This document shows, piece after piece, positions 1 through 5,488 of a DNA stretch of 5,503 nucleotides (positions are counted from its first letter, which is position 1; each line of letters starts with the position of its first letter). The notes under the pieces were generated by a model. That model was given only the letters and a program-made list of their open reading frames with translations, was not told where the DNA came from and searched no databases. A program made the translations under genes and the position numbers. Source of the DNA: Chloroflexota bacterium. Lineage in GTDB: Bacteria > Chloroflexota > Dehalococcoidia > SM23-28-2 > RBG-16-64-32. Location: contig JADFKG010000134.1 in assembly GCA_022565075.1 (NCBI GenBank), positions 1 to 5,503 on the forward strand, in the 5' to 3' direction.

Positions 1-129
1 CTTAACTCGTTCGCGCCGGGGCCACCCTACGCTGCGCGGCTGGACTTCACGATGGACGGGATTATCAACGTCTTCGATGTAGTCCCGTTCATCTCGCTGC
101 TTGGCATCCGGTGTGCGCCCTGGCCGTGA
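1..129 (+). CDS. C-terminal fragment of a dockerin-repeat protein (5' end outside window)
   Basis: Frame 1 is open from the window edge to TGA at 127-129 and gives 42 residues. Residues 15-26 (bases 43-78) read DFTMDGIINVFD. This fits the dockerin type I / EF-hand calcium loop, with Asp at loop position 1, Asp-Gly at 5-6, hydrophobic at 8, Asn at 9 and Asp at 12. Position 3, usually Asn or Asp, is Thr. A hydrophobic helix (VVPFISLLGI) follows and the protein ends RCAPWP. The residues before the loop (LNSFAPGPPYAAR) look like the end of a preceding repeat plus a linker, so a paired repeat is probably cut off by the window edge. Dockerins bind cohesins in cellulosomes, but single dockerin-like tails are also common on secreted proteins of bacteria without cellulosomes. 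The main domain of this protein cannot be known from here. Secretion is an inference from the family. Confidence 0.7.
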   Translation, partial: LNSFAPGPPYAARLDFTMDGIINVFDVVPFISLLGIRCAPWP

Positions 130-169
130 TCTGAAGATCGCGCCTGCGGAGCGACGCCCATGCGTGCGA

Positions 170-175
170 TAAGAT
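170..175 (+). promoter_or_regulatory. Possible -10 element upstream of the thiolase gene
   Basis: TAAGAT in an AT-richer patch (GATAAGATAG) matches TATAAT at four of six bases. It would place the transcript start about 15 bases before the thiolase start codon, leaving room for its ribosome binding site. No recognisable -35 box lies 16-18 bases upstream, so this is a weak call. It sits in the 67-base gap after the dockerin gene. Confidence 0.25.
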
Positions 176-187
176 AGGGCGCAGAAC

Positions 188-192
188 GGAGG
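188..192 (+). promoter_or_regulatory. Ribosome binding site for thiolase
   Basis: GGAGG lies four bases before ATG at 197. It is the best Shine-Dalgarno sequence in the window. The frame is closed upstream by TAA at 170-172 with no other start codon in between, so this fixes the thiolase start. Confidence 0.75.
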
Positions 193-196
193 CTCT

Positions 197-1393
197 ATGG
201 TTACGAACGGGACGAACGAAGTCGTTATCGCCGGCGCTGTGCGAACGCCGATCGGGACGTTCAGCGGTGCGTTCGTCGATACGTCGGCCACGACGCTGGG
301 ATCGATCGTTATCGCCGAGGCGCTGAAGCGCGCGAACGTGGCGCCGGACCAGGTCGACGAGGTCCTCATGGGCAACGTGCTTTCGGCTGGCCTCGGTATG
401 AACCCGGCGCGCCAGGCGTCAATCGCCGCCGGCATCCCGGAGACCGTGCCCTGCACCGCGGTGAACAAGGTCTGCGGCTCCGGGCTGAAGACCGTCGCCA
501 TGGCAACGCAGGCGGTGCTGCTCGGTGACGCCGACGTCGTCGTCGCCGGCGGCATGGAGAACATGTCCGCCTCGCCGTTTCTCCTCCCCAAGGGGCGCTA
601 CGGCTACAAGATGGGCGATGGCGAAATCATCGACCACATGATCCGCGACGGCCTCTGGTGCGCGCTCGGCGACTGCCACATGGGCGTCACCGCAGAGAAC
701 GTGGCGGGTGACTTTGAGATCTCACGCGCCGACCAGGACGAGTTTTCCGCCAGCAGCCAGCAGAAGACGGCGCAGGCCTGGGAGGCCGGCCGCTTCGCCG
801 AGGAGATCATCCCCGTCGAGGTGAAGAAGCGCAAGGAGACGATCGTCGTCGACAAGGACGAGCACTTCCGCGCCGGCACGACGGCGGAAGTGCTGGGCAA
901 GCTGCGGCCGGCGTTCAAGCCAGACGGATCGGTCACCGCCGGTAACGCCTCCGGCATCAACGATGGCGCGGCTGCTGTTGTCGTCATGTCTCGCAAGAAG
1001 GCAGAGGAACTCGGCGCCGCGGCGATGGCCACGGTGACCTCTTACGCCAGCGCCGGCGTCGCGCCGCGCGTGATGGGCATCGGCCCCGTGCCGGCGACGC
1101 AGAAGGCGCTCGCCCGCAGCGGGCTGAGTATCGACGACATGGACCTGATCGAGGCCAACGAGGCGTTTGCCGCACAGTCGCTGGCCGTCGGGCGCGAGCT
1201 CGGCTGGGACTGGGAGCGCGTCAACGTCAACGGTGGCGCGATCGCCCTCGGCCACCCGATCGGCGCCAGCGGCACGCGCATCCTGGTGACGCTGCTGTAC
1301 GAGATGAAGCGCCGCGAGGCCAAGCGCGGCCTGGCGACGCTCTGCATCGGCGGTGGCCAGGGCATCGCGATGGTCGTCGAGAACGCGAACTAG
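197..1393 (+). CDS. Thiolase, acetyl-CoA C-acetyltransferase
   Basis: This 398-residue protein has the usual length of the thiolase family. It should condense two acetyl-CoA to acetoacetyl-CoA, or cleave 3-ketoacyl-CoA in the reverse direction, in the cytosol. The N-terminal domain has the acyl-accepting Cys93 in VCGSG. The C-terminal domain carries NEAFA (Asn321), His353 in GHPIGASG and the second catalytic Cys383 in LCIGGGQG. The spacing of these four residues agrees with the biosynthetic thiolases of the PhaA/AtoB type, as does the MENMS segment near 120. The ATG start is supported by a strong GGAGG site. The unknown gene at 1426 follows after 32 bases and is probably co-transcribed. No acyl-CoA dehydrogenase, hydratase or PHA gene lies nearby, so the pathway (fatty acid degradation, ketone bodies, mevalonate or PHA precursors) cannot be decided. 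The sequence favours the short-chain acetyltransferase class, but a longer-chain 3-ketoacyl-CoA thiolase is not excluded. Confidence 0.95.
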   Translation: MVTNGTNEVVIAGAVRTPIGTFSGAFVDTSATTLGSIVIAEALKRANVAPDQVDEVLMGNVLSAGLGMNPARQASIAAGIPETVPCTAVNKVCGSGLKTVAMATQAVLLGDADVVVAGGMENMSASPFLLPKGRYGYKMGDGEIIDHMIRDGLWCALGDCHMGVTAENVAGDFEISRADQDEFSASSQQKTAQAWEAGRFAEEIIPVEVKKRKETIVVDKDEHFRAGTTAEVLGKLRPAFKPDGSVTAGNASGINDGAAAVVVMSRKKAEELGAAAMATVTSYASAGVAPRVMGIGPVPATQKALARSGLSIDDMDLIEANEAFAAQSLAVGRELGWDWERVNVNGGAIALGHPIGASGTRILVTLLYEMKRREAKRGLATLCIGGGQGIAMVVENAN

Positions 1394-1394
1394 G

Positions 1395-1412
1395 GCGACG
1401 ATCAAGAGTCGC
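1395..1412 (+). other. Small hairpin between thiolase and the unknown gene
   Basis: GCGAC at 1395-1399 and GTCGC at 1408-1412 can form a perfect 5-bp stem with an 8-base loop just after the thiolase stop. No run of T follows. It is too weak to call a terminator. It could slow decay of the upstream message or have no function. Confidence 0.2.
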
Positions 1413-1425
1413 TCCGGGAACTAAC

Positions 1426-2367
1426 GTGAAGTCCGAATCTGAAGCCGCCTTCGACCTCTTCCTGCAGTGGCTGCGGGAGGGACACGGCCGTGGCTTTGCC
1501 GTGAAGGACTCTGACAGCGTCGTCACTGCGAGCGATGGCGAGTTCACGCTCGCGGCGTCCGTGGCGTCTCTCGTGCCCTTCGAGGACGAGCGCTGGGAGG
1601 CCGCCCGCGAGCGTCTGGAGTCGCAGATCGCCGAGGGCCTGCCGGCGCGTATCGCGCTCTGGGCGCCGTCCGGCGCCGCGCTGCCCGCGGAGGAGCCGGT
1701 CGCGAGCGAGTTCGCCGAGACGGTGCGGCAAGGTGCGGTCAAGCTCGGTCCGCAGGAACGGGCGCACCTGCCCCTGCCGATACGGATCCTCCTGCGCAAG
1801 AACAACAGCGGCGGCGGCGTGATCTCAGCGACCGGTGGCCTGCAGCCGCACTGGGCGACCTTCACAGGCCGCGTTCAGGGCACCTTCGATCTCGACTCGA
1901 CGGCGCTGCATCGCTTGCCCGAGTCGAGCGAGCACCTGGAGAAGTTGATCGAGCAGATCGTCGAGGTCGCCGGCCAGATGAGCGACGGAGAGGTGCGCGA
2001 GATCGAGACGATCGACGCCTGGACGGTACAGCGCCTCTCGGGCGACGGCGGCTGCACGATCTTCGGGCTGCCGCGGGCCGCGACGGAGGACATCGGCCTG
2101 GCCGTGCGGCGCAACTTCCGCCGGCTACTGCGCGACGCCGTGCCGTCGTTGCGCGAGGCGGAGGCAGACCTGCGCGCGCTGATCGTCATCGGCTACTATC
2201 CGCGGATGGAGATGGAGGGCGCGACGACGGCCTTGCGCGGCTACGACCCGACGTTGTATAGCGGCCTCGACTTCGTCTGTCTGGTGGCGGACGGCGTGGT
2301 CAAGCCGCTCATCCAGACGCCCGACCGCCTGCTGCCGTGGGCGAAGGCCGCTCAGCCGGAAGCCTGA
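1426..2367 (+). CDS. Conserved-looking soluble protein of unknown function
   Basis: I do not recognise this 313-residue protein. It starts at GTG with a modest GGGAA site five bases upstream. There is no signal peptide and no membrane segment, so it is probably cytosolic. It is rich in Glu and Arg and looks like mixed alpha/beta. Residues 8-20 and 53-71 look helical. A Gly-rich turn at 127-138 (NNSGGGVISATGG) precedes a beta-looking stretch with FTGRVQGTFDLD near 146-157. A helical region spans roughly 165-188. A strongly hydrophobic strand ALIVIGYYPRMEM at 251-263 and a second strand near 282-294 close the protein. The GC-rich third codon positions and absence of internal stops support it as a real gene. 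It sits 32 bases after thiolase, suggesting co-transcription, and its last 16 bases overlap the end of the opposing CinA-domain gene. No catalytic motif could be assigned. Confidence 0.85.
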   Translation: MKSESEAAFDLFLQWLREGHGRGFAVKDSDSVVTASDGEFTLAASVASLVPFEDERWEAARERLESQIAEGLPARIALWAPSGAALPAEEPVASEFAETVRQGAVKLGPQERAHLPLPIRILLRKNNSGGGVISATGGLQPHWATFTGRVQGTFDLDSTALHRLPESSEHLEKLIEQIVEVAGQMSDGEVREIETIDAWTVQRLSGDGGCTIFGLPRAATEDIGLAVRRNFRRLLRDAVPSLREAEADLRALIVIGYYPRMEMEGATTALRGYDPTLYSGLDFVCLVADGVVKPLIQTPDRLLPWAKAAQPEA

Positions 2368-2840
2368 ACGCGCCCGATCAGCACCCGCAGGGCGGCCTCG
2401 GCGCAGGCGAGGCGGTTGCCGCTACGGTCGTCCTTGAACTCGAAGCGCTGGCTCGTGACGCTCTTGCCGTCGGCGATCGCGATGTAGAAGAGGCCGACCG
2501 GGCGCTCCTCCGAGGCGCCGCCGGGGCCGGCGATGCCCGTCTCCGCCAGGCCGATGTCCGCGCCCGACCAGTTGCGCACGGCGGTGGCGAGCGCTTCGGC
2601 GGCTTCCGCGCTGACGGCGCCGTGTTCGCGCAGCACGGCCTCCGGTACGCCCAGGCGCACCTTCACCTCGTTCCAGTACGGCGCCACGCCCATCACGAAC
2701 ACGGACGAACTGCCGGCGATGCCGGTCAGCTGATGGCCGATCAGCCCGCCGGTCGTCGCCTCCGCCGTGGCGACGGTCAGGCCCTTCGCCACGAGCGCGG
2801 CGATCGCCTCAGCCGCTAACGGATGCGCGCTTTCGCTCAC
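2352..2840 (-). CDS. Stand-alone CinA C-terminal domain protein (NMN amidohydrolase-like)
   Basis: From the GTG at 2840 the product is 162 residues, the size of single-domain PncC/CinA-C proteins, which deamidate nicotinamide mononucleotide in pyridine-nucleotide salvage. Family landmarks appear in order: TAEATTGG (25-32), GIAGSS (40-45), PYWNEVK (54-60), the HGAVS segment (73-77), GIAGPGG (102-108) and PVG (114-116). The N-terminal molybdopterin-binding-like domain of full CinA is absent. The motif that usually reads AESCTGG is AEATTGG here, so the usual Ser and Cys are both replaced. The activity is therefore less certain than the fold. A TTG at 2864 would add eight residues and has a GAGAGG sequence three bases upstream. 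GTG is preferred because it gives the usual N-terminal length. The start overlaps the end of the epimerase gene by 32 bases, implying one transcript and coupled translation. Its stop overlaps the convergent gene by 16 bases. Confidence 0.88.
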   Translation of the reverse strand: MSESAHPLAAEAIAALVAKGLTVATAEATTGGLIGHQLTGIAGSSSVFVMGVAPYWNEVKVRLGVPEAVLREHGAVSAEAAEALATAVRNWSGADIGLAETGIAGPGGASEERPVGLFYIAIADGKSVTSQRFEFKDDRSGNRLACAEAALRVLIGRVQASG

Positions 2841-3822
2841 GGGCCCACTCAACGCTACGGCCAACGGCCTCTCTCATGCCGACTTCGGCCCGCCAGCCCA
2901 GCTCTGCACGTGCCTTCGAGTTGTCCTCTTTGTAATCGAGGCCCATCAGGTTGACGGAGAAGCGGGTCAAGTCCGGGTGGTGCGACCAGCCACGTAGCCG
3001 GGCGACGGCCTCCATCCCGGCGGCAATCGTGTACAGGACCCGCAGCGGGATGGTGCGGCGTGGCGCGTCGACGCCGGCGATCTCGGCAGCGGCGTTGAAG
3101 AAGTCGCGCTGCGTGACGTGCTCTTCGTTGACGGCGTTGTACGTCTCGCCCAGCGCCGCTTCTGTCGTGGCGGCGCGGATGCAGAGGTCGGCGACATCGC
3201 CCGCGTAGATGCACGGCAGCTGGTTGCGCCCGTTGCCCATGTAGGCGGCCGTCGAACTCTTGAGGAAGGCGATGAGCCCCGGCAGCATCGCCGAGTCGCG
3301 CTCCCCCAGGATCAGTGCCGGCCGCACGATCGTGACTGGCACTCGGCCTCGCTCCTGCGCGCGGCGAGCGACCTTTTCGGCGGCCGTCTTGGCGCGGCGG
3401 TAGTAGTCCAGCGGGCCGAAGTACGTCTCCAGGCGGGTCGATTCATCGACGCCTTTGGCCAGGTCGTCGTAGCGGTAAACGGCGTCGGAACTGACGTGTA
3501 GAAAGCGCTTGACGCCGGCGTTGGCGGCCGCCCGCAGCATGTTGCGGGTGCCGTCGACCGTCACGCGCTTGAAGTCGCTCCATGGGCCCCAGTCACTGAC
3601 GTGCGCCGCCGCGTGGTAGACGACCTCGACGCCGGAGAGCGCCGCCGGGAGCGACTCGGGCTCCGTGATGTCGCCGACTACGAGCTCGGCGTCGCGCGAC
3701 TTGAGGTACGAACTGTCGCTCGTGGGGCGCACGAGGGCGCGAACGGCGTCGCCTCGCTCGATGAGGCGGTCGGCGATGTGGCTGCCGAGGAATCCGGAGG
3801 CGCCGGTGACGAGCGTCTGCAT
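2809..3822 (-). CDS. NAD(P)-dependent epimerase/dehydratase, extended SDR (3-beta-HSD type)
   Basis: This complete 337-residue protein is an extended short-chain dehydrogenase/reductase. The Rossmann nucleotide-binding motif is at the N-terminus (TGASGFLG, 6-13), followed by GDIT (50-53), HAAA (70-73), the active-site strand HVSSDAVY (109-116) with Ser111/Ser112, and the catalytic Tyr141-x3-Lys145. VRPALILG (167-174) and a DNSKARAELGW ending (300-310) are typical of the sterol/3-beta-hydroxysteroid dehydrogenase and hopanoid-associated epimerase branch. The second strand ends in LVRP with Arg32 and no acidic residue, which may favour NADP; this is inference. It should oxidise, reduce or epimerise a hydroxylated substrate in the cytosol, but the substrate (nucleotide sugar, sterol-like or polyketide-like) cannot be read. 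The ATG start puts the Rossmann strand right at residue 2, as is usual. There is no good Shine-Dalgarno sequence. The CinA-domain gene overlaps its 3' end, and it diverges from the LLM oxidoreductase gene. Confidence 0.92.
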   Translation of the reverse strand: MQTLVTGASGFLGSHIADRLIERGDAVRALVRPTSDSSYLKSRDAELVVGDITEPESLPAALSGVEVVYHAAAHVSDWGPWSDFKRVTVDGTRNMLRAAANAGVKRFLHVSSDAVYRYDDLAKGVDESTRLETYFGPLDYYRRAKTAAEKVARRAQERGRVPVTIVRPALILGERDSAMLPGLIAFLKSSTAAYMGNGRNQLPCIYAGDVADLCIRAATTEAALGETYNAVNEEHVTQRDFFNAAAEIAGVDAPRRTIPLRVLYTIAAGMEAVARLRGWSHHPDLTRFSVNLMGLDYKEDNSKARAELGWRAEVGMREAVGRSVEWARERKRASVSG

Positions 3823-3893
3823 GGGGCGTGTCCGTTCGCTGGCGCGGCGGATGCGCGCACGATAGGTTGACGCGACTATATCATGGGGGACGA
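3823..3893. promoter_or_regulatory. Divergent promoter region between epimerase and LLM oxidoreductase
   Basis: These 71 bases separate two head-to-head genes and must hold promoters for both unless one is read from afar. An AT-rich island at 3875-3884 (ACTATATCAT) stands out in the GC-rich surroundings. On the plus strand TATCAT at 3879-3884 matches the -10 consensus in five of six bases. On the minus strand TATAGT at 3880-3875 also matches five of six, so the two -10 boxes would overlap by two bases. A second minus-strand candidate is TATCGT at 3864-3859. No -35 box is at a proper distance for any of them; TTGACG at 3867-3872 is too close. The region is supported by gene layout, the individual boxes less so. 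Confidence 0.45.
3885..3890 (+). promoter_or_regulatory. Possible ribosome binding site deciding the LLM oxidoreductase start
   Basis: GGGGGA lies three bases before ATG at 3894. It favours this start over the in-frame ATG at 3828, which has no such site. If the plus-strand -10 box at 3879-3884 is the true promoter, transcription would begin at about 3891 and this site would not be in the message. One of the two calls may then be wrong. Confidence 0.4.
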
Positions 3894-4901
3894 ATGAGCC
3901 GGTATTCGCTGGCGCTGGGCGCCGGACCCGCGGAGGAAGTTGCGAAGCTGGCGGCCGATGCAGAGGCCGCCGGCTTCGGCGCGCTGTGGACGTCGGAGAT
4001 GTTCCACGATCCGTTCTCGCCGCTGGCCGCGGCGGCGACCGGGACGTCGCGTATCGGTCTGGGCACGTCGATCGCGCTGGCCTTCGTGCGCAGCCCCTGG
4101 GTGCTGGCGCTGACGGCGCTGGATCTGGACGCGATGTCGGGAGGGCGCTTCGTGCTCGGGTTGGGCACCGGTCTGAAGCGGATCAACGAGCGCTGGCACG
4201 GCATCGCCTACGGCAAGCCGACTCCGCACATCCGCGAGGTCGTGCAGCTCGTCCGCTTGATCACGGAACGTGCCCATGGCGGTGAGCCGATCAAGTTTTC
4301 GGGCCAGTTCTACACGCTCGACATCCAGGGCTGGCGCCGGCCGCAGCCGCCCGTGAGGGAGCGAATCCCGATCTACCTGGCCGGCGTGCGCGAAGGGATG
4401 ATCCGGGCGGCTGCCAGCGTAGCGGACGGCCTTCTGGGACACCCGATCTATTCGTTGCGCTGGACGAAGGAGGTCGTGATTCCGGCGCTGGCGCGTGGGC
4501 TGAAGGAGGCGGGGCGCGAGCGGGAGGGCTTCGAGCTATGCCTCGCTGTCTGCTGCGCCGTGGACAGCGACGTTGGACGGGCGCGGCGCGCGGCGGCCGC
4601 CACCATCGCCTTCTACGCGACCGTCAAGACGTACGAGCCGCTGTTTGCATCGTTCCCGACGGAGGTGCGGGCGATCCGGGAGGCGCTTTTGAAGGGCAAC
4701 ACCACGGGGGCGGCGGAAGCGGTGAGCGACGAGATGATCGACACGTTCGCGGCGACCGGCGACGCCGACCAGGTGCGCGCGCAGGTGAAGCCGTACCTCG
4801 ACCTCGCGGACACGGTCTGTCTCTCGCCGCCGGACCAGTTGATCGAGTCGGCTGAGACGGAACGATATCGGCAGGCGCTGCTGGAAGTCTTTGGCGAGTA
4901 G
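3894..4901 (+). CDS. LLM-class F420-dependent oxidoreductase
   Basis: This 335-residue protein belongs to the luciferase-like monooxygenase superfamily, a TIM-barrel fold that uses F420 or FMN. Features in order: an early strand and helix with AEAAGFGALWTSE (23-35), HDPFSPLAAAA (38-48), the strand RIGLGTSI (53-60), and the family signature SGGRFVLGLGTG (82-93). PIYLAGV (159-165) and a C-terminal TGDADQVRAQV segment (288-298) follow. The HDPF motif and overall pattern recall the MSMEG_2256-like F420 subfamily; this is from memory. It likely moves a hydride between F420H2 and an unknown small substrate in the cytosol. The frame is open back to ATG 3828, but the extra 22 residues are Arg/Gly-rich, lie over the divergent promoter region and precede the usual SRYSLALG start of the family, so 3894 is preferred. 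Whether F420 or flavin is bound cannot be read from the sequence. Confidence 0.92.
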   Translation: MSRYSLALGAGPAEEVAKLAADAEAAGFGALWTSEMFHDPFSPLAAAATGTSRIGLGTSIALAFVRSPWVLALTALDLDAMSGGRFVLGLGTGLKRINERWHGIAYGKPTPHIREVVQLVRLITERAHGGEPIKFSGQFYTLDIQGWRRPQPPVRERIPIYLAGVREGMIRAAASVADGLLGHPIYSLRWTKEVVIPALARGLKEAGREREGFELCLAVCCAVDSDVGRARRAAAATIAFYATVKTYEPLFASFPTEVRAIREALLKGNTTGAAEAVSDEMIDTFAATGDADQVRAQVKPYLDLADTVCLSPPDQLIESAETERYRQALLEVFGE

Positions 4902-4918
4902 GCGCCGCGTACTACGAT
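4891..4918 (+). promoter_or_regulatory. Likely promoter of the redoxin gene, leaderless type
   Basis: TTGGCG at 4891-4896 (four of six to TTGACA) and TACGAT at 4913-4918 (four of six to TATAAT, and fitting TANNNT) are 16 bases apart. The -10 box ends seven bases before the redoxin ATG at 4926, so transcription would start at or next to the A of the start codon. There is no Shine-Dalgarno sequence in the 24-base gap, which agrees with a leaderless message. The -35 box lies inside the last codons of the LLM gene. Confidence 0.45.
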
Positions 4919-4925
4919 ACAAAGC

Positions 4926-5450
4926 ATGAACCTGGAACCGGGCGCGCTGGCGCCACACTTCACGCTGCCGGGCCTCGACGGGCGCGAGTACTCGCTACCG
5001 CGCGATCGCGGCGACGAGCCTCTTCTCCTGGCGTTCTTCCGGGTGAAGTGCGCGACTTGCGATGTGGCGTACCCTTACCTGAACCGCCTGAAGGACTTGT
5101 ACACGGACGGCTGGCAGCTGTGGTCCGTGTGCCAGGACAACCCCGAGCGCGCGGCAAAATACGCCGAGCGGTTCGCGCTGGCGCATCCCGTGTTGCTGGA
5201 CGGGGCGGAGCTGGAGGTTTCGCGCCTCTACGACCCACCGTCGACGCCGGCGCTCTACCTGATCGGCCGCGACGGACGGATCGAGTTCACGTCTGAGGGC
5301 TTTGCGAAGGACGACCTCAACGAGATCGGCCGCCGCATCGCCGGTCTCGCTGGTGCGAAGGCCGTCGAGATCGCGGCGGCGGACGACGGAAATCCGCCGC
5401 TCAAGCCCGGCTGTATGGCGCGGCAGCGAATGCCGCGGCGGCCATCATAG
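4926..5450 (+). CDS. Thioredoxin-fold redoxin (AhpC/TSA or TlpA-like), cytosolic
   Basis: The 174-residue product opens with the peroxiredoxin/redoxin pattern PGALAPHFTLPGLDG (5-19). A strand LLLAFF (33-38) leads into KCATC, giving a redox pair Cys42-x-x-Cys45. The thioredoxin cis-proline lies in STPALYLIGRDGRI (Pro108), followed by the closing strand. Two further cysteines are present: Cys69 in WSVCQDN and Cys163 in KPGC near the C-terminus. It should catalyse thiol-disulfide exchange or peroxide reduction. A resolving CxxC favours a TlpA/bacterioredoxin-like role over a classical peroxiredoxin, though this is inference. There is no signal peptide or lipobox, unlike exported TlpA proteins, so it should act in the cytosol. 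The only in-frame start after the stop of the upstream LLM gene is ATG 4926, and no ribosome binding site precedes it. Its partner reductase is not in the window. Confidence 0.88.
   Translation: MNLEPGALAPHFTLPGLDGREYSLPRDRGDEPLLLAFFRVKCATCDVAYPYLNRLKDLYTDGWQLWSVCQDNPERAAKYAERFALAHPVLLDGAELEVSRLYDPPSTPALYLIGRDGRIEFTSEGFAKDDLNEIGRRIAGLAGAKAVEIAAADDGNPPLKPGCMARQRMPRRPS
5415..5445 (+). other. GC-rich hairpin overlapping the redoxin 3' end
   Basis: CGCGGCA at 5419-5425 and TGCCGCG at 5431-5437 form a perfect 7-bp stem around the loop GCGAA. Flanking ATGG (5415-5418) and CCAT (5442-5445) extend it past a four-base bulge. The hairpin lies just before the stop codon and no T run follows, so it is not a standard intrinsic terminator. 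It may protect the 3' end of the message or simply reflect high GC. Confidence 0.3.
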
Positions 5451-5488
5451 CGCCACCGAATCGCGCCAACAGCCGTTTTGTGAATCGC

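Noticed and set aside
137..170. Stem ATCGCGC / GCGTGCGAT in the gap after the dockerin gene, as a terminator
   Set aside because: Seven pairs including a G-T wobble enclose a 20-base loop with no T run; this is too weak.
722..1405. A 227-codon open frame on the minus strand across the thiolase gene
   Set aside because: It is antisense to a gene with full catalytic motifs. The translation is rich in Arg, Ala and His with no recognisable domain, as expected from the opposite strand of GC-rich coding DNA.
1227..1865. A 212-codon minus-strand open frame spanning the thiolase/unknown gene junction
   Set aside because: It is composed mainly of Arg, Ser, Ala and Pro with no motif, and its coordinates ignore both real gene boundaries.
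3867..3872. TTGACG as a -35 box for the LLM gene
   Set aside because: It is only six bases from the -10 candidate at 3879. A box 17 bases downstream would fall on the start codon and has no -10 resemblance.
3828..3893. An earlier in-frame ATG for the LLM oxidoreductase
   Set aside because: The extra residues do not fit the family, no ribosome binding site precedes it, and it would cover nearly the whole divergent promoter region.
3876..4442. A 188-codon minus-strand open frame within the LLM gene
   Set aside because: It is antisense to a well-supported oxidoreductase and its composition is Arg/Gln/His-rich noise.
167..4919. CGATA upstream of three plus-strand genes (167-171, 3860-3864, 4915-4919) as a shared regulatory motif
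   Set aside because: The distances to the start codons differ widely (30, 34 and 11 bases) and the same pentamer also occurs inside coding regions, for example near 275, 1777 and 4863.
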